In this document: piece by piece, positions 6,774-12,954 of the stretch
How positions within the stretch are numbered: the first letter of the stretch is position 1
Layout: every line of letters begins with the position of its first letter
Assembly (NCBI GenBank): GCA_007117255.1
Contig: SKGU01000142.1
Coordinates: forward strand, 1 to 12,954
Length of the DNA stretch: 12,954 bases
Source: Natronohydrobacter sp.
GTDB lineage: Bacteria; Pseudomonadota; Alphaproteobacteria; Rhodobacterales; Rhodobacteraceae
Direction of reading: 5' to 3'
Notes under the pieces: generated by a model
The model's input: the letters and a program-made list of their open reading frames with translations, nothing else
Told to the model about the DNA's origin: nothing
Databases searched by the model: none
Made by a program: the position numbers and the translations under genes

Positions 6774-7699
6774 CGTGCCCCTCTCGGATCAATCCGCGCG
6801 GCCAGCAGGTCGATCAGCGCGTTCACCAGTACGAAGCCCAGCCCCAGCATCAGGGCTGTGCCCTGCACCATCGGCACGTCGCGGGCAAAAACCGCATGAA
6901 CCAGCGCGTGACCGATCCCCGGCCAACCGACGTTGGATTCGATCACCACCACGCCTTCGACCAGCAGCACGAATTGCAGCCCCAGATAGGTCAGCAGCGG
7001 GACCGAGACATTGCGCAGCCCGTGCCGCCAGAGCACCTGCGCACGCGACAGCCCCTTCCATTCCGCGAAGGCATAGAAGGGCTGTGCTGCGACACTGGCC
7101 ATGGCATCGCGCGCGATGCGGGCATTCACGGCCGCCAGCCCCAGCGCCAGCGCCAGCGCGGGCAGGATGAAATGGCGCGGCTGGCCGTATCCGGCAGCGG
7201 GCAGCCAGCCCATCTGCACCGACAGAACAAGGATCAGGATCAGCGCCATCAGGAATTGCGGCACCGCCTTGAACGCGGCAGAGATGACCAGAAGCGCACG
7301 GTCAAACAGACTGCCCGGCCTGAGCCCTGCGAGAATGCCCAGCGGCGGGCCGATCACCAGTGACAGCCCCACCGCCGCCAGCGCAAGCCAGAGCGATGCG
7401 CCCAGTTGATGCGCGATCTCGTCGATCACTGGCTGGCCCGACACAAGCGATCGACCGAAATCGAGGCGCAAAAGATCACCCATCCAGCTCAGGAAAGCCG
7501 GGAACCAGTGCCCGCCAAGGCCAAGCTCGGCGCGCACGGCTTCGGCTGCGGCGGCATCGACATTGTCATAGCCGTAGCGCCCTGCCGCGATGCGCCATGC
7601 CGCGTCACCGGGCAGGCTGCGCATCATCGCGAATGTGGCCGCCCCCACCAACAGCGCCACTGTCACCGCCTGCGCAAGGCGCGAGATCACGATGTTCAT
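6770..7699 (-). CDS. ABC transporter permease, DppB/NikB-type
   Basis: Partner permease of the DppC-type subunit, 309 residues. It shows the family layout: an N-terminal membrane segment (residues 4-24), a periplasmic domain with MRSLPGDAA and a conserved stretch ending in LRLDFGRSLVSGQPV, then five more membrane segments with RPGSLFDRALL and PALALALGLAAVNARI. The EAA loop reads EWKGLSRAQVLWRHGLRNV, very close to the classical ArAKGlsxxxvxxxHxlRNa motif. A 14-codon upstream extension exists in frame, but ATG 7699 is preferred: it overlaps the binding-protein stop (ATGA) and gives the usual short N-terminus before the first membrane helix. It is the second gene of the four-gene operon and is certainly coupled to its neighbours by the 4-base overlaps. 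Confidence 0.9.
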   Translation of the reverse strand: MNIVISRLAQAVTVALLVGAATFAMMRSLPGDAAWRIAAGRYGYDNVDAAAAEAVRAELGLGGHWFPAFLSWMGDLLRLDFGRSLVSGQPVIDEIAHQLGASLWLALAAVGLSLVIGPPLGILAGLRPGSLFDRALLVISAAFKAVPQFLMALILILVLSVQMGWLPAAGYGQPRHFILPALALALGLAAVNARIARDAMASVAAQPFYAFAEWKGLSRAQVLWRHGLRNVSVPLLTYLGLQFVLLVEGVVVIESNVGWPGIGHALVHAVFARDVPMVQGTALMLGLGFVLVNALIDLLAARIDPRGAR

Positions 7700-9201
7700 G
7701 GCGCCAAACGCAGGCCCGGCAGCCCGAAGCTGCGCTCCCACGGATCAATGACAACGCCGTCCAGCCCTGCACGCGCGGCGAGCGTCTGCTGATACCAGGC
7801 AATCGGGATCACGGGCAGTTCTGCCTGCAGGATGGCCGTGATCCGTGCGCGGTCCTCGGTACTACCTTCACCACGCGCCAACGCTTGCGCAAGGGCTACG
7901 ATTTCGGCATTCTCCCAGCCCATCGCGCCCCAATCCCCGACGGGTGCGTAATCCGACAAGATCGTGCCAATCGGATCAGGGACCAGCGCGAAATTGCGCG
8001 CCAGAAGCCCAAGCTCCAGCGTGCCCGCCTGATGGCCTGCGGGGATTTCCGAGGAATTGGTGGAATTGATCGTCAGATCGACCCCGACCTCGCGGAATTG
8101 CTGTTCCAGCACAGCCGCGACCAGCGGCAATTCGGGCCGGTCCGGGTAAGTCGTCAATGTCAGCGCGAAACGCGCGCCGTCGCGGGTCAGGATACCATCC
8201 GCGCCGGGTGTCCAACCCAGTTCCCCCAGCAGCGCGCGTGCGGCTTCCGGGTCATAGCTCAGCGGGGGCAGCGTCGCGTCATGCCAGTCGCCCATCGCAG
8301 GCGGGAAGAGTTGATCCGCCCCTTCGGGGTAGCGCAGCACGGCTTGCGCCAGCCCGGCGCGGTCAATCGCAAGGCTCAGCGCCCGCCGCGCCTCGGCGCT
8401 GTCGAGCAGGGGATGGGCGGCATTGACCTTCAGCAGCAACGCGCGCGGGATGGCGACCGAATGCACGCTCACCGCATCCGAGCGCGACAGCCGCGTTACC
8501 GTCGCCGGGTCTAGGTTGAAGACAAAATCCGCATCCCCCGATTCCGCCATCAGCGCCCGTGTCTCGGCGCGGCTGACAGCCGTGTAGCTGACATCAGCGG
8601 CATGCGGAGCATCGCCCCAATAGCCCTCAAACGCTGTGGCCCGCAGTGACAGCGGCGGGGCCAATTCGGTCAACCGATAAGGGCCAGTGCCGATCACGGC
8701 CACCGCCTGCCCATCCACGCCATAGGCCGCAGGGGCCAGAATTTGCCCGCGCGCTTCCGCCAGAAAGGCCGGAAGGGCTGCGCGCGGCTCGGTCAGGGTG
8801 ATGACGATGGCCCCCTCCTCGGATGTAATCGCAGCTATGGGCAGGCCCGCCAGCGGACCGGGCTTGGCGCGGGCAATCTCCAGCGCGTTGACCACGGCGT
8901 CAGGCGTCATGGGCGTGTCGTCATGGAACATCACCCCGTCGCGGAGGGTGAAGCGCCATGTCAGCCCATCTTCCGACGCGCTCCATTCTGTCGCCAGCGC
9001 CGGGAGCAAGCGCCCCTCAGGGTCGGCATCGACAAGCGTTTCGACAATGCCCATCCGCAAGAAGATATGGCCTGTTGTCGACGGTTCGGGCGACTGGATT
9101 TCAAAGGGGGCGGCGACATCAATCCGCGTCTGCGCAACTGCGGGAAAAGCGAGGCACAGGCCGACGAGGGCCGCCGCGAAGACATTCTGCGATAGGGGCA
9201 T
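7696..9201 (-). CDS. Periplasmic substrate-binding protein, SBP_bac_5 (peptide/nickel) family
   Basis: Periplasmic receptor that delivers substrate to the DppB/DppC-type permeases; 501 residues, full length. Residues 1-23 are a signal peptide (FAAALVGLCLAFPAVAQ, cleavage probably after AVA); no lipobox cysteine, so soluble. Family hallmarks: LLPALATEWSASEDGLTWRF at about residues 65-84, FTLRDGVMFHDDTPMTPDAV just after, IGTGPYRL in the middle, a YWGDAPHAADVSYTAVSRAETR stretch (compare YWGxxPxxxxVxFxxVxDxxxR), and ARRALSLAIDRAGLAQ. These place it in cluster C with DppA, OppA and NikA. The ligand cannot be read from this: possibilities are peptides, nickel, opine-type metallophores or glutathione. 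It heads the operon 9201-4522, downstream of a palindromic site at 9274-9289. The Shine-Dalgarno sequence is weak (AGAG); an overlapping out-of-frame ATG lies 10 bases upstream. Confidence 0.9.
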   Translation of the reverse strand: MPLSQNVFAAALVGLCLAFPAVAQTRIDVAAPFEIQSPEPSTTGHIFLRMGIVETLVDADPEGRLLPALATEWSASEDGLTWRFTLRDGVMFHDDTPMTPDAVVNALEIARAKPGPLAGLPIAAITSEEGAIVITLTEPRAALPAFLAEARGQILAPAAYGVDGQAVAVIGTGPYRLTELAPPLSLRATAFEGYWGDAPHAADVSYTAVSRAETRALMAESGDADFVFNLDPATVTRLSRSDAVSVHSVAIPRALLLKVNAAHPLLDSAEARRALSLAIDRAGLAQAVLRYPEGADQLFPPAMGDWHDATLPPLSYDPEAARALLGELGWTPGADGILTRDGARFALTLTTYPDRPELPLVAAVLEQQFREVGVDLTINSTNSSEIPAGHQAGTLELGLLARNFALVPDPIGTILSDYAPVGDWGAMGWENAEIVALAQALARGEGSTEDRARITAILQAELPVIPIAWYQQTLAARAGLDGVVIDPWERSFGLPGLRLAP

Positions 9202-9273
9202 GGAGGGGCATCTCTTGGGTTTGAGTTGAGCAAAGCGGCCGCAACGTCAGCGCATCCGGCCCAGCTTTGTTTG

Positions 9274-9289
9274 TTATGTTATTACATAA
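9274..9289 (-). promoter_or_regulatory. Perfect AT-rich inverted repeat, candidate Zur-type operator for the ABC operon
   Basis: TTATGT-tatt-ACATAA is a perfect 6-base inverted repeat with a 4-base centre, in a conspicuously AT-rich island, 73 bases upstream of the binding-protein start. It differs by one central base from TTATGTTATAACATAA, the form I remember for alphaproteobacterial Zur (zinc uptake regulator) boxes. A minus-strand TTGCGC at 9299-9294 with AT-rich sequence 17 bases later suggests that it overlaps a core promoter, the normal place for a repressor site. The palindrome is seen; the regulator is inferred from memory. Confidence 0.5.
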
Positions 9290-9332
9290 AAGGGCGCAAT
9301 GAGTACTTCCGTCTGTATCGCGCGCAACCTGT

Positions 9333-9361
9333 ATCCAACCCGCTATTATCGCAGGTTGGAT
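9333..9361 (-). other. Strong 11-bp RNA hairpin in the intergenic region
   Basis: On the minus-strand transcript ATCCAACCTGC pairs with GCGGGTTGGAT around a 7-base loop (GATAATA): 11 pairs, one a G-U wobble. The plus-strand version has a C-A mismatch at that pair, so the structure suits minus-strand RNA. It lies between the exported-protein gene and the ABC operon, 42 bases past the former's stop. No T-tract follows, so it may be a stabilising 3' end or a processing site rather than a simple terminator. Confidence 0.45.
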
Positions 9362-9376
9362 GCTTTTCAAGGCAGT

Positions 9377-9395
9377 GCAGGCACGCTCTGCCTGC
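9377..9395 (-). terminator. Possible terminator hairpin after the exported FEA1-like gene
   Basis: GCAGGC-7 bases-GCCTGC forms a 6-bp GC-rich stem starting 8 bases after the TGA at 9405-9403. There is no U-run, so termination would be weak or Rho-assisted; together with the larger hairpin at 9361-9333 it marks the likely end of that transcript. Confidence 0.35.
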
Positions 9396-9402
9396 CCCAT
9401 GA

Positions 9403-10383
9403 TCAACTCGCCAGCAAAATTAGACTGTCGGCGACGGCCTCGGTTGCGAAAGGCAGAAGATCGGGATCGCCTGATCCTGCGAGCGCGGCCTCGATGCCCT
9501 GGGCTTCACCGGGGGCCAGAGTCAGCACCGCTTCCGCCGCAGCCAGCCACAGCCCGCGCGCCTGCATGACGGCGACCAGACGCTCCGCGTCGTCACTGGC
9601 CTCCTGCGCGTCCTGCAACGCCGCATGGAAGAGGCGCAACGACCCTTCATGTAACAGCCGGTCGACCACAGCCGCCTCGTCTTCGGCCCAGCGTTCTTCC
9701 AGCAGATGCGGTTGCCCTTCGGCCAGCGCAGTGTAGAGCGCGGCATTGACTTCTGCACCCTCCGGGATGGCCTCGAGTGCGGCATGGACCGAATGCTGCC
9801 CCTCTGGCCCCCAGTGGAAAGCAAAGATCTCGTTCCAGTTCTTTGGGCTGCCATTGGTCAGCGCCCAGTTCGGCTCTGCCGCCAATGCCTTGCGTTCAGA
9901 CATGGCCAGTTCGAACCGCGTCCAGTTGATGATCGTGGCCAGTGTCGCGGCCTCGACAAAGGCGATGCGCGCCTCATCGGCAAGCTGGTAGAACGCGCCG
10001 GTCCCTGCAAGCGCCGAATAGACCGGCCCCACGGCAAAGCTGGGATCGTCCCAATGCGCAACCGAAAGCGGCACGACGGCAGGCATCGCGCCGTTGTAAT
10101 TATCGGCGAAGCGGCCCAGCGAATGGGTCATGTTGCGCCACGGAAAATGCCTCCCCCAAGTGTAGACGGTCAGCGCTTCAGCCCAGTCTGGACTGTCGGC
10201 GCTGAGCGCAGTCAGCATATCGCCGCGATCCTGCGGCAGACCGTTATGCGGGCGCACATCAGAAGCTGTGACAAAGCCGCCATGTGACAATTGCCAGTCT
10301 TCCAGGCCCTCTGAAACGGCGGGGGTGGACAGGCCCATCAGCGACAGGCCAAGCGTGGCGACAAGAAGAGTTGATTTGCGCAT
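9403..10383 (-). CDS. Exported protein of unknown function, possible FEA1-like metal-uptake protein
   Basis: A 326-residue protein with a clear signal peptide (residues 1-24, MRKSTLLVATLGLSLMG..., cleavage near AVS). The mature part looks mostly helical. I do not recognise it firmly. Landmarks are WAEALTVYTWGRHFPW (67-82), SALAGTGAF (123-131), NGSPKNWNEIFAFHWGPEGQ (177-196), AEGQPHLLEERWAEDEAAVV (221-240) and QARGLWLAAAEAVL (274-287). Their order and spacing recall the FEA1 / low-iron-inducible periplasmic family (a GTGKF-type motif, a DEAWALYHG-type motif, then Gln/His-containing helices), which binds iron in algae; this comparison is from memory and tentative. Many His, Asp and Glu residues (His190, His197, His200, His226) could bind metal. 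ATG 10383 has GGAG seven bases upstream, and upstream in-frame codons precede the signal peptide, so they are rejected. The ABC operon follows on the same strand after 201 bases. Confidence 0.75.
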   Translation of the reverse strand: MRKSTLLVATLGLSLMGLSTPAVSEGLEDWQLSHGGFVTASDVRPHNGLPQDRGDMLTALSADSPDWAEALTVYTWGRHFPWRNMTHSLGRFADNYNGAMPAVVPLSVAHWDDPSFAVGPVYSALAGTGAFYQLADEARIAFVEAATLATIINWTRFELAMSERKALAAEPNWALTNGSPKNWNEIFAFHWGPEGQHSVHAALEAIPEGAEVNAALYTALAEGQPHLLEERWAEDEAAVVDRLLHEGSLRLFHAALQDAQEASDDAERLVAVMQARGLWLAAAEAVLTLAPGEAQGIEAALAGSGDPDLLPFATEAVADSLILLAS

Positions 10384-10499
10384 GTGTTCGCTCCGTGCGT
10401 TGCAAATGACTTGGCTGGCACGAAGCTGGCGGTTTGTGGGGCTGCGGTGTGTGGTCAAGCAGCCATTGTCCGAAAATCGGGGGTTTACATTTCCAAGTG

Positions 10500-10528
10500 A
10501 TTTTGTCAGGTTTGATTTACCCAGTCAA
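10500..10528 (-). promoter_or_regulatory. Candidate sigma70-type promoter of the exported FEA1-like gene
   Basis: On the minus strand TTGACT (10528-10523) and CAAAAT (10505-10500) are separated by exactly 17 bases in an AT-enriched stretch, about 115 bases upstream of ATG 10383. The -35 matches 5 of 6 and the -10 matches 4 of 6 consensus bases. The divergent plus-strand ORF at 10585 would need its own promoter in the same 201-base gap; I see none that stands out. Confidence 0.4.
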
Positions 10529-10573
10529 GCTGTGTTGCGCTCAACCCAGACGACCCGGCAACCACCCTCAGTC

Positions 10574-10578
10574 CGGAG
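10574..10578 (+). promoter_or_regulatory. Ribosome binding site of the small ORF at 10585
   Basis: CGGAG sits 6 bases before ATG 10585, an ideal spacing. This is the main argument that the small ORF is translated and fixes its start. Confidence 0.5.
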
Positions 10579-10584
10579 TTGCCG

Positions 10585-10833
10585 ATGCGAGAGCCGTCCC
10601 ATGCTTTTCTGATCAATCTTCTATCTGCACATGAGAGTGCTGCCGCCCATGGTTGTGGGTTGGAGCCGCAGCTTCTGGAAATGCTGATGGATCGTCACTC
10701 GGTTCCGGTTGGTGCGGTTGGCCTTGACCAAAGGATACGGTCGGACGGGCCTGTGCAGGCTGCCCCCGAAGGCTGGCCGCGTATCAGCTTTTCCAAGGGC
10801 GCAACGGAAGGCCATGCAAATGTCCGGCGTTAA
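10585..10833 (+). CDS. Small hypothetical protein (82 aa)
   Basis: I do not recognise this protein. The frame runs 82 codons from an ATG with a well-placed Shine-Dalgarno site to TAA 10831-10833. The product begins MREPSHAFLINLLSAHESAA, has a short helical middle (LEPQLLEMLMDRHSV), and ends in a more polar part with PEGWPRISFSKG; one cysteine (position 26 region, HGCGL), no membrane segment and no signal peptide, so probably cytoplasmic. Codon choice is mixed but not implausible for the region. Its 3' end overlaps the start of the next plus-strand gene by 14 bases (20 if that gene starts at 10814), which suggests an operon. A spurious ORF remains possible, since the overlapping minus-strand frame is also open. 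Confidence 0.5.
   Translation: MREPSHAFLINLLSAHESAAAHGCGLEPQLLEMLMDRHSVPVGAVGLDQRIRSDGPVQAAPEGWPRISFSKGATEGHANVRR
10806..10811 (+). promoter_or_regulatory. Ribosome binding site deciding the start of the 195-aa hypothetical gene
   Basis: GGAAGG lies 8 bases before ATG 10820 but only 2 before the in-frame ATG 10814, favouring 10820. Confidence 0.45.
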
Positions 10834-11407
10834 CCCACAGCGTCCGTCCGCAAAAGGCATTAATGCCAAGGGGCGCAGTGCACAGGGCAGTGCGGCCCCG
10901 CATTGGTCCGACCTGCATGGAGCACAGAACCATCACGCCGGCACAATGCGCCATGGCCAGCCCGACGAGGTGCATCTGGACAGCCTGATCCTTGACCCGT
11001 TTGGACGCCTGACGCTGGCGCTGATGCGGTTTCATTTCCAGACCTTCGCCGCGCCCGAGACACATGGCTGGCTGCTGGCGTTGCGTTGCGCAACCGCCCA
11101 TGTCGGGCCGCGCGCGGCAGGGCCACTTTGCTATGATATCGCGACATTGGTGCAGACTTTGCGATCAAGCCGGAGCACGGCCTTCAGGTTCAATTCCGAA
11201 GGCTGCGCGTGCTGCCGGGTCTGGCTGACCACGGAAGAACGGCAGATGATGGAACTTGTCCAGGCCTTGCGGCAGGGCCGCACAGGCCGGGCGCGTGCCG
11301 TTGTGCAGATGCTCTGCGAGGGCGCGCAGGGCGAACAGTTGATCGCGGCCACCGAGCAGTATCTGCACCAGCATGCGCCACAGCCTACGTCGAATCCGGG
11401 CATGTAA
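10820..11407 (+). CDS. Uncharacterised protein with C-terminal Cys cluster (195 aa)
   Basis: No named family recognised, although proteins of this shape seem familiar from Rhodobacteraceae. Residues 1-50 are polar and low in conserved features (HWSDLHGAQNHHAGTMRHGQ, His-rich). Residues 53-160 look like a compact helical domain: LDSLILDPFGRLTLALMRFH, an amphipathic stretch ALRCATAHVGPRAAGPL, IATLVQTLRSSR, then FNSEGCACCRVWLTTEERQM. The GCACCR cluster (Cys129, Cys131, Cys132), with Cys90, Cys104 and Cys166, could bind metal or be redox active. The tail LVQALRQGRTGRARAVVQML followed by QLIAATEQYL is helical. The protein is cytoplasmic, without signal or membrane segments. The frame is open further upstream to a TTG at 10709, but that part overlaps the 82-aa ORF and lacks a ribosome binding site. 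Convergent with the SLC13-type gene, 117 bases away. Confidence 0.7.
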   Translation: MSGVNPQRPSAKGINAKGRSAQGSAAPHWSDLHGAQNHHAGTMRHGQPDEVHLDSLILDPFGRLTLALMRFHFQTFAAPETHGWLLALRCATAHVGPRAAGPLCYDIATLVQTLRSSRSTAFRFNSEGCACCRVWLTTEERQMMELVQALRQGRTGRARAVVQMLCEGAQGEQLIAATEQYLHQHAPQPTSNPGM

Positions 11408-11524
11408 TGCTGGCACAGTCCCGGTTGCGGCCATGTAAACGCCGTCTGATCTGCAGCAATGGGCGGCGCTGCGCGTGAGGTCGGCAAATGTTCAAGCGAC
11501 GGTCTGAAACCCGCGCTGCGATGT

Positions 11525-12954
11525 TCAGAAGGGCAGCACCAAGGGCACCAGAAGCACACTCGCCGCCATGCAGATCAGCGCGAAAGGCACGCCGATGCGC
11601 AGGAAATCGACGAAGCGGTAGTTGCCCGGCCCCACGACCAGCGTATTCACCGGCGAGGAGACGGGGGTCATGAAGGCAGCCGAGGCCGCCAGCGCGACCG
11701 TCATCGCAAAAGGATAAGGCGAGGCGTCCAGCGCGTGGGCGACGGCCAGCGCAACGGGGGCCATCAGAACAGCCGTTGCGGTGTTGGAGATGAACAGGCT
11801 GAGTGCCGCAGTCGCCGCGAAGATCGCGGCCAGCACCAGCCGGGGCGAGGCACCATCCAGCGCGCCGAGCAGCGCCTGTGCCGCGATCTCAACCCCGCCG
11901 GTGCGTTGCAGCGCCAGCGAAAACGGCAGCATGCCCACGATCAGGATCAGGCTCTGCCAATGGATCGAGCGATACGCGCCGCCCATGTCGATGCAGCGAA
12001 ACAGCCCCAAGAGCAGGCAGCCGAACAGCGCCGCCTGCACATTCGGCACGATCCCCCAGACCATCAGCACCACCACCAGCGCCAGCACGCCGATGGCCAG
12101 CGGCGCGCGGTGGCGGGCGGGGACGGCCTCGTCAGCCTCGGCTGGCAGGTCGAGCAGGATCAGATCACGGCGTTCATCTGCCAGTTTGCGGATCGCGCGC
12201 CAGGGACCGACGGTCAGCAGCGTGTCGCCCGCGCGCAGCGGCTCGTCGATCACGCTGTCGGACACGGGTTTCGTGCCGTGCTTCATGCCGATCACGGACA
12301 GATCATAGGTGCTGCGGAACCTGGCCTGCGTGACGGTCCTGCCGATCAGGCGCGAGGTCGGCGGCACGATGATCTGCGCCATGCCGATTTCCTGCGCCGT
12401 GTCGGTGAACCACTGGCCCGAAACCGGCAGCGTGATCAGGTCATGGGCCTGTGCGAAACTGTCCAGATCGAAATCTGACGCGCCATTCGTGCGCTGATCA
12501 ATCAGCAGGATGTCACCTGGCTCCAGCACAGTTTCGGCGCGTGGATGGATCAGCTTACGGCGAAACCGGCTGCCGCGTTCGATGGCGACGATATTGAGCC
12601 CGGCACTGGCGCGCAGATCCAGCGTGTCCAGCCGCTTGCCGGTAAGGGGCGAGCCGGGCCGCAACCGCAGCCGGTGTTCGCGCCCGGCCAGATCGTAATC
12701 TGCAACCCAACCTGTCAGCGCGGCGCGTTCGGGCATTTCGGGTGCGGGTCCGGGGGCCAGGAAGCGGCGTGCGACCAGCATGTAGAGGATCGCCAGCACC
12801 AGGATCGGCACGCCGAAAGGGGTGAAGGCGAAAAAGCTGAACCCCTCATGCCCCTGCCGCATCAGTTCGGAATGCACCACCAGATTGGGCGCAGTGGCGA
12901 CCAGCGTCATCATCCCGCTGATCAGCGCGGCCATCGAGAGCGGCATCATCAGCC
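11525..12954 (-). CDS. SLC13-family anion permease with two TrkA-C (RCK_C) domains (N-terminus outside window)
   Basis: Inner-membrane secondary transporter of the DASS/SLC13 type (sodium- or proton-coupled sulfate, dicarboxylate or similar anions). The frame is open through the window end; about 475 of an expected near 590 residues are visible. Counting from the first visible ATG: PLSMAALISGMMTLVATAPN (3-22) is the end of the first transport repeat with a Thr-Ala-Pro-Asn tip; a membrane segment follows at 43-65. Two TrkA-C domains occupy about 82-155 (LRPGSPLTGKRLDTLDLR ... LEPGDILLIDQ) and 185-258 (VPPTSRLIGRTVTQARF ... LRAGDTLLTVG). The second transport repeat follows, with the SNTATAVLMAPVALAVA motif at about 388-404 and TPVSSPVNTLV near 430. 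TrkA-C domains usually bind a regulatory nucleotide or ligand. The protein ends in a hydrophobic LVLPF. Substrate not deducible. Confidence 0.9.
   Translation of the reverse strand, partial: LMMPLSMAALISGMMTLVATAPNLVVHSELMRQGHEGFSFFAFTPFGVPILVLAILYMLVARRFLAPGPAPEMPERAALTGWVADYDLAGREHRLRLRPGSPLTGKRLDTLDLRASAGLNIVAIERGSRFRRKLIHPRAETVLEPGDILLIDQRTNGASDFDLDSFAQAHDLITLPVSGQWFTDTAQEIGMAQIIVPPTSRLIGRTVTQARFRSTYDLSVIGMKHGTKPVSDSVIDEPLRAGDTLLTVGPWRAIRKLADERRDLILLDLPAEADEAVPARHRAPLAIGVLALVVVLMVWGIVPNVQAALFGCLLLGLFRCIDMGGAYRSIHWQSLILIVGMLPFSLALQRTGGVEIAAQALLGALDGASPRLVLAAIFAATAALSLFISNTATAVLMAPVALAVAHALDASPYPFAMTVALAASAAFMTPVSSPVNTLVVGPGNYRFVDFLRIGVPFALICMAASVLLVPLVLPF

Noticed and set aside
9299..9736. 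Plus-strand open frame of 145 codons starting between the exported-protein gene and the ABC operon
   Set aside because: Most of it is antisense to the exported-protein gene, its product is Ser/Ala/Arg-rich, and there is no convincing ribosome binding site.
10512..10528. TTGA...TCAA symmetric sequence as an FNR/FnrL box
   Set aside because: FNR boxes are TTGAT-N4-ATCAA (14 bases); here the half-sites are imperfect and spaced to 17 bases. The TTGACT is better explained as a -35 element.
11459..12478. Plus-strand 339-codon open frame opposite the SLC13-type gene
   Set aside because: Gln/Arg/His-rich antisense shadow; the minus strand has clear transporter and TrkA-C motifs.

Overview
The window is GC-rich (low-to-mid 60s percent by eye) and tightly packed. 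It reads like a chromosome segment of an alphaproteobacterium, most likely a member of the Rhodobacteraceae. The reasons are the protein families present, the many four-base ATGA/GTGA gene overlaps, and the C-rich hairpin block at about 1551-1615, which resembles intergenic repeats I remember from that family. I see no rRNA, tRNA, CRISPR array or intact mobile element.

Layout. 1-1537 (+): the 3' part of a YnjC-type ABC permease and its YnjD-type ATPase, overlapping by 4 bases. 1618-2028 (-): a small DUF1178 zinc-ribbon protein, convergent with the ATPase. 2140-3761 (+): an exported glutathione peroxidase overlapping by 4 bases with a class I-like histone-deacetylase-family enzyme. 3762-4521: 760 bases with no convincing gene, perhaps a decayed gene on the minus strand. 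9201-4522 (-): a complete peptide/nickel-class ABC transporter operon in the order binding protein, DppB-type permease, DppC-type permease, fused double ATPase; each junction is an ATGA overlap. Its upstream region carries a perfect AT-rich inverted repeat that looks like a Zur-type metalloregulator box. 10383-9403 (-): an exported protein that I tentatively compare to the FEA1 (low-iron-inducible periplasmic) family. 10585-11407 (+): a small ORF with a good Shine-Dalgarno site, overlapping an uncharacterised 195-residue protein with a compact Cys cluster. 11525-12954 (-): the C-terminal three quarters of an SLC13-type anion transporter with two TrkA-C domains.

How it fits together. The most suggestive unit is 9201-10383: a possible metal-binding periplasmic protein lies directly upstream of a binding-protein-dependent transporter whose promoter region carries a metalloregulator-like palindrome. 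Together they could form a metal or metallophore uptake system. That is inference; the substrate cannot be read from the sequence. The peroxidase-deacetylase pair and the two-ORF unit at 10585-11407 are the other unusual arrangements.
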